In this document: piece after piece, positions 5,798-9,765 of the stretch | Layout: every line of letters begins with the position of its first letter | Position numbering within the stretch: the first letter of the stretch is position 1 | DNA from: CAZXSK01 sp964642855 | Lineage (GTDB): Bacteria > Planctomycetota > Phycisphaerae > SM23-33 | Direction of reading: 5' to 3' | Assembly: GCA_964642855.1 (NCBI GenBank) | Contig: CAZXSK010000093.1 | Location: forward strand, 1 to 9,765 | DNA length: 9,765 nucleotides | Position numbers and translations under genes: made by a program | The notes under the pieces: generated by a model | The model's database searches: none | Told to the model about the DNA's origin: nothing | The model's input: only the letters and a program-made list of their open reading frames with translations

Positions 5798-8404
5798 ATG
5801 CGTTCGGCTCGAACCGTCATCCTGTGTCTACTCGCGATCGGCCTGGCCGGCCAGGCTGTCGCGGAAACCCACGACTACGACATCGTCGTCTACGGCGGGA
5901 CGTCAGCCGGCGTGACCGCAGCCGTCCAGGCCGCCCGCATGGGTAAGAACGTCGCCCTGATCGATCCCGGGTGCTACGTCGGCGATGGGACTTACCTCAG
6001 CCATCTCGGCGGGCTCTCCAGCGGCGGACTGGGGGCGACCGACGTCGGCGACTCTACCGCCATCGGAGGACTGGCCTACGAGTTCTACCAGCGTGAGAAT
6101 GCCCTGGGAGGCGGCAGCGGATACAACGTCATCTCCAGCAAGGCCGAGCAGGCATATGACAACATGATTTCCGAAAGCGGCGTGGACCTCTACAGGCTGG
6201 AACGCCTGGATCTGACATCCGGCGTCGCAAAGAGCGGAACGCGCATCACGTCGATCACGACCCACACGGGCACGACGTTCCGCGGCAAGGCGTTCATTGA
6301 CGCCACGTACGAAGGCGACCTGATGGCCGGGGCGGGCGTCAGCTACACCGTGGGCCGGGAGGCACGCAGCGAGTACGGCGAGTCGTACAACGGCATCGCG
6401 TACGACCAGTCACGAGAGCACACCTTCTCGGACAACGGCGCCAACGTCGACCCGTACGTTATCCCGGGCAATCCCTCCTCCGGGTTGATCGACGGCGTTC
6501 ATCTGACCGGTCAGGATCCGGCCGGCAACGGCGCAGCCGACGGACGCATCCAGGCCTACTGCTACCGCATGACGTGGACCGACGGATCCAGCCGTGTACG
6601 GTGGACCGATCTGTGGGGCTCGACAGGTCAGAACCCTCCGGAGAACTACGACCGAAGCCGGTACGAAGTGCACGATCGGTACATCCAGGAGACGGGCAAC
6701 AAGCTCAGCAAGGTGGTTCGCCTGGACACAGGTATCGGCAATAATCTCAACGATATCAACAACTGGGGCCCTGCCTCCACGGACTTCATCGGCGGCAATT
6801 ACGACGTGTATATCCCGAGTACAGGCAACACCACCAATTACGCCGAAGCCACTCACGAGGAACGCGAGTACATCATCAAGCAGCACATCGACTACACGAT
6901 GGGCTTCCTGTACTACCTGGCGTTCGACTCGCCGGTGACCGGCCAGATGGCCAACTGGGGTCTGGCGCCCGGAGAGTACACCGACAACGGCAACTTCCCG
7001 CACCAGCTCTACGTTCGCGAAGCCCGTCGGATGATCGGTGAGTACATCATGACCGAGGACAACTGCCGCGACTTCACCCAGGCTCCCAATCCCATCGGCC
7101 TGGGCGCGTATCCGATGGACTCCCACAACACCCACCGGTACATCGACAACAACGGCGACGTGGAGTCGGAGGGCAACTTCTGGCTGGGCGGCATCCGCGA
7201 GACCTACAGTATCGATTACGGAGCCATCACACCCCAGCAGCAGGAAGCATCCAACCTGCTGGTCGCTGCAGCCGTATCGGCAAGTCACACAGCTTTCGGC
7301 TCGATGCGCATGGAGCCGGTGTTCATGGTGCTTGGCCAGTCGGCCGCTACCGCAGCCGTCCGTGCCATCGAAGAAGGCGTGGATGTCCAGGACATCGATA
7401 TCGCCGCCTACCAGGAGCTGATGCGCCGCTACGGCCAGAAGCTCACCGAGAGCGAACCGGGACTGGGCGAGTTCGTCGGCACCACGCGGGAAGACTTCAA
7501 CTACGGGCCCAGTGACCGTGACCTCGGCAGCGTCAGCTACATTCGCCCGGGCTTCTCCCAGGCCTGGCAGACGGGCAGCAACGCTCCCGGATACGACGCC
7601 TCGGCGAACCTGACCTACACCGGGGCGGGCTATGTGAATTCTTCTTCGTACGGCGACAGCGGCGGAGCAGGCGATGCTTCCAGCACGAACATCACCACGC
7701 GTTCGATCCAGGGCGGCATGAGCGGCGAGATCTGGCTGTCAGCCCTGGTGCGCGTCGACTCGGCCACCGGCGAAGAAGCGCTGCTCTGGCTGGACGGAAC
7801 GAGTACCGACGACGCAGCCGGGATTGCCGAAGGCGGGTACCTGGAGTTGTTCGGCCAGGCGCTCTCGGCCGGCCTGGCCGACGGACAGACCCACCTCCTG
7901 CTGGCGCGGCTGAACGTGCAGGCGGGCAACGACGAGATCGACCTGTGGGTCGATCCGAACGTCCTGTCCACGATCGCGGGCGATGCCGACCTCAGCGCTT
8001 CGGGCAGCGACCTGTTCGGCGACACGTTGGACGAGTTGGGGCTTTCGCTGGGAGCCAGCGGGGGCATGATCGATGCCATCCGCATGAGTAACCTTACCAT
8101 CGGGTATTCCGAGGTCCTCGGCATGGTGCCCGGCGACCTGGATCTCGACGGAATCGTCGGGTTCGAAGACGCCGCTACCATCGTTGCCAACCTTGGCAAG
8201 ACCGATGCGGGGATCGATGACGGAGATATGAACGGAAACGGCCTGGTGGAGCTCTTTGAGGCTGAATTGGCCGTGGACGCCTACAACATTGCCCACGTCG
8301 CAACGCCCGGTTTCGAGCCGATGGTCGTTCCCGAACCGGCCACCGCGGTCCTGCTGGGATCGGCAGCCCTTGCCGGGCTGCTGCGTCGCAGACGCCGAGG
8401 CTGA
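5798..8404 (+). CDS. Secreted FAD-dependent oxidoreductase with lectin-like, dockerin-like and PEP-CTERM segments
   Basis: The protein has 868 residues. A Sec-type signal peptide covers 1-22 (cleavage likely after AVA), with no twin-arginine motif. The FAD domain (about 26-560) opens with DYDIVVYGGTSAGVTAA, a Rossmann dinucleotide fold with GGTSAG at 33-38 and an acidic strand end at Asp56, then GGLSSGGLGATD. Its late part (MRMEPVFMVLGQSAATAA, about 500-517) resembles the FAD_oxidored family. Residues about 590-765 look like a LamG/concanavalin-type beta-sandwich ending in IDAIRMSNLTIGY. Two calcium-type loops, 780-791 (DLDLDGIVGFED) and 810-821 (DMNGNGLVELFE), form a dockerin-like segment. 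VPEPAT at 844-849, a hydrophobic stretch and arginines make the PEP-CTERM tail. ATG 5798 is chosen because AAGGAG (5784-5789) lies 8 bases ahead and a signal peptide follows; an in-frame ATG at 5723 lies inside the upstream terminator hairpin. The substrate is unknown. Confidence 0.92.
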   Translation: MRSARTVILCLLAIGLAGQAVAETHDYDIVVYGGTSAGVTAAVQAARMGKNVALIDPGCYVGDGTYLSHLGGLSSGGLGATDVGDSTAIGGLAYEFYQRENALGGGSGYNVISSKAEQAYDNMISESGVDLYRLERLDLTSGVAKSGTRITSITTHTGTTFRGKAFIDATYEGDLMAGAGVSYTVGREARSEYGESYNGIAYDQSREHTFSDNGANVDPYVIPGNPSSGLIDGVHLTGQDPAGNGAADGRIQAYCYRMTWTDGSSRVRWTDLWGSTGQNPPENYDRSRYEVHDRYIQETGNKLSKVVRLDTGIGNNLNDINNWGPASTDFIGGNYDVYIPSTGNTTNYAEATHEEREYIIKQHIDYTMGFLYYLAFDSPVTGQMANWGLAPGEYTDNGNFPHQLYVREARRMIGEYIMTEDNCRDFTQAPNPIGLGAYPMDSHNTHRYIDNNGDVESEGNFWLGGIRETYSIDYGAITPQQQEASNLLVAAAVSASHTAFGSMRMEPVFMVLGQSAATAAVRAIEEGVDVQDIDIAAYQELMRRYGQKLTESEPGLGEFVGTTREDFNYGPSDRDLGSVSYIRPGFSQAWQTGSNAPGYDASANLTYTGAGYVNSSSYGDSGGAGDASSTNITTRSIQGGMSGEIWLSALVRVDSATGEEALLWLDGTSTDDAAGIAEGGYLELFGQALSAGLADGQTHLLLARLNVQAGNDEIDLWVDPNVLSTIAGDADLSASGSDLFGDTLDELGLSLGASGGMIDAIRMSNLTIGYSEVLGMVPGDLDLDGIVGFEDAATIVANLGKTDAGIDDGDMNGNGLVELFEAELAVDAYNIAHVATPGFEPMVVPEPATAVLLGSAALAGLLRRRRRG

Positions 8405-8449
8405 CAGTCCTCCTCCTGAACCCGTCGACGCAGGCGGGACGAAAGATGC

Positions 8450-8493
8450 AACGCCCGCAGGCCGTTCGGCTTGCGGGCGTTCAATTTCTATTG
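8450..8493. terminator. Bidirectional terminator between convergent genes
   Basis: AACGCCCGCAGGCC (8450-8463) pairs with GGCTTGCGGGCGTT (8468-8481) over 14 bp with one G-U wobble around a GTTC loop. On the + strand CAATTTCTATT follows; on the - strand GCATCTTTCG follows. It lies 45 bases after the flavoprotein stop and 43 bases after the RNase stop, so it probably serves both. Confidence 0.7.
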
Positions 8494-8524
8494 CGATCAA
8501 TCGGGGGCAGCAACAAGATGACGG

Positions 8525-9765
8525 TCAGTCGTTCTTGCCGCCGTCTTCGTCGCCTTTCTTCTTGGTGCTCTTGCGCCGGCGACGTTTCGGTTTCGGCTTG
8601 GGCTTGCCCGAGCCATCTCCGCCTTCGGAGCTGTCTTCCTTCGCGCCGCTCTTGCTCCGCTCTCTGCCCTTGGGTTTGCTCTGGCCCTTGTCGGAGTCCT
8701 TGCTGTCGCTGCCGCCCTGGTTGTTCTCGCCCGAATCGCCGACGGCATCGTTCTTGCTCTTGCTGGGCTTTCTCCGTTTGCGCGGCTTCCGGGGTTTCGG
8801 GCCGCCGGAGTCATCCTGCTTGCCACCGGCCTTGCCGGAGTCGCTCGAGTCGCCCTGCTGACCGCCCCCGGATCCGTCCCCATCCTGGGCTCCCGACGGG
8901 CGCTGGTCTTTGCCCTGATCGCCGGATGAATCTTGGGCTTGCTGTTTGGCTGGGTCGCCCTGGCTGCCCTGCTGGTTCCCGCTGGACTTCTTGTGCTTCC
9001 TGCCGCCCCGCCGGCCCCGACGACGCTTCTTGCGGCTGGACTTCTGGGCGTCTCCGCCCTCGCCGTCGTCACGATCCTTGCCGTCCTGCGACTTCTGGTC
9101 CGAGTCCTTCGCCTGCTGCGAATCGTCCTTCCTCTCGCCACCGGACTGATCGCCCTTCTTCTTGCGCCGGCCTCTGCGCGACTTCTTCCTTCCCTTCGAG
9201 GGACTTTCGTCGCTGTCTGCAGTCTTGTCCTGCGGACCTTTGTCCTCCTGCTTCTGTCCCTGTTGCTGGTCCTTCCGCTTGACGTACTCCTCGATGGAGA
9301 GCGTATCCACATTCCTGGAGGGATTCTTGCCCCTGGGACCCGAGTCGACGGTCACTTCCGAGCCCCGGCTGTTGATGCAGCGGACCTCCACTTCGTGCCC
9401 GGCGAGGTCCGGGTCGCCCTTGACGATGATCTTACGATCGCTGTCCTTTTCCAGCTTGGCGATGGCCAGGCGATGGTGATTGGCCAGATGGTGAGCCGTG
9501 GCGGGTGTCACCGTCACTTCGATGATCGATACATCTCCGTGGCTGGCCATTCGCTGCAACTGACGCATGATCATCAGCGACTGCGACTCCTCGGACTTGA
9601 TCAATCCCAGCCCGTTGCAGTGTCTGCAGCGATTGTAGATGCTGTCTTTCAGCGATGGCCTGACGCGCTGGCGGGTGAGCTCCACGATGCCAAAGCTGCT
9701 CATCCGCAGGACCTTGGTCTTCGCTCGGTCGGTTTTGAGGCCGTTGCGAATGGCCCGCTCGACCT
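8525..9765 (-). CDS. Ribonuclease E/G family protein, C-terminal part, 5' end outside the window
   Basis: This endoribonuclease family handles mRNA decay and rRNA/tRNA processing, often as the RNA degradosome scaffold. The frame is open through the window end; about 412 residues are visible. The first 20 (VERAIRNGLKTDRAKTKVLR) and MSSFGIVELTRQRVRPSL correspond to the end of the RNase E/G catalytic core, where E. coli RNase E reads similarly up to SRQRLSPSL. The zinc-link cysteines are present as CRHC (residues 26-29 counted from the ATG at 9703), followed by GLGLIKSEESQSL. The catalytic aspartates would lie upstream, outside the window. A small folded region continues to about 120. From about 123 to the end (392) the protein is low-complexity and disordered, with basic blocks at about 170-183, 221-239, 303-317 and 367-383 separated by Asp/Ser/Gln/Gly-rich linkers. 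The ATG at 9703 is internal, not the start. Which family member (rne or rng) cannot be fixed. Confidence 0.92.
   Translation of the reverse strand, partial: VERAIRNGLKTDRAKTKVLRMSSFGIVELTRQRVRPSLKDSIYNRCRHCNGLGLIKSEESQSLMIMRQLQRMASHGDVSIIEVTVTPATAHHLANHHRLAIAKLEKDSDRKIIVKGDPDLAGHEVEVRCINSRGSEVTVDSGPRGKNPSRNVDTLSIEEYVKRKDQQQGQKQEDKGPQDKTADSDESPSKGRKKSRRGRRKKKGDQSGGERKDDSQQAKDSDQKSQDGKDRDDGEGGDAQKSSRKKRRRGRRGGRKHKKSSGNQQGSQGDPAKQQAQDSSGDQGKDQRPSGAQDGDGSGGGQQGDSSDSGKAGGKQDDSGGPKPRKPRKRRKPSKSKNDAVGDSGENNQGGSDSKDSDKGQSKPKGRERSKSGAKEDSSEGGDGSGKPKPKPKRRRRKSTKKKGDEDGGKND

Noticed and set aside
6410..7288. 292-codon - strand open frame opposite the flavoprotein
   Set aside because: It is fully covered by the flavoprotein coding frame, with no ribosome-binding site or recognisable motif; a codon-bias shadow.
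9155..9196. Arginine-rich segments of the RNase tail considered as a DNA tandem repeat or CRISPR-like array
   Set aside because: Blocks differ in sequence, length and spacing at DNA level; the repetition is compositional in the protein, not a true nucleotide repeat.
8446..9282. 278-codon + strand frame rich in Ser, Arg, Cys and Pro opposite the RNase tail
   Set aside because: The low-complexity composition mirrors the repetitive Lys/Arg/Asp/Ser codons of the RNase tail on the other strand. It also runs through the terminator hairpin, so it is not a gene.

Overview
The window looks like a chromosomal segment of a GC-rich planctomycete, most likely of the Phycisphaerae. This is inferred from three things: two exported proteins ending in the Planctomycetes-style PEP-CTERM signal (VPEPAT, a short hydrophobic stretch, then an arginine run); a dockerin-like double calcium loop on one of them; and a XylR-type regulator next to them. 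No rRNA, tRNA, CRISPR array, transposase or other mobile element was seen.

Left part (1-3405, + strand) is central carbon and lipid metabolism. It holds the 3' part of pgk (phosphoglycerate kinase), then rpe (ribulose-phosphate 3-epimerase), a histidine-phosphatase-fold protein that has lost its catalytic residues, and accD (acetyl-CoA carboxylase carboxyltransferase beta subunit). The last three are 13-14 bases apart and read as one operon. The pgk-rpe gap holds two strong hairpins and a candidate promoter, so rpe may be controlled by termination or readthrough.

Middle part (3521-8404) is a divergent pair of transcription units. On the - strand is a XylR-like regulator (sugar-binding-protein-like sensor plus AraC helix-turn-helix) with a good promoter. 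On the + strand are a 265-residue PEP-CTERM protein of unknown function and an 868-residue secreted FAD-dependent oxidoreductase with a lectin-like domain, a dockerin-like segment and its own PEP-CTERM tail. A clear intrinsic terminator separates these two. The layout suggests a locally regulated, surface-directed module, perhaps acting on carbohydrate-derived compounds; the substrate cannot be read from the sequence.

Right part (8525-9765, - strand) is the C-terminal portion of an RNase E/G family ribonuclease, cut by the window end. It ends in a roughly 270-residue disordered tail with alternating basic and acidic/polar blocks. A bidirectional terminator hairpin sits between it and the convergent flavoprotein gene.
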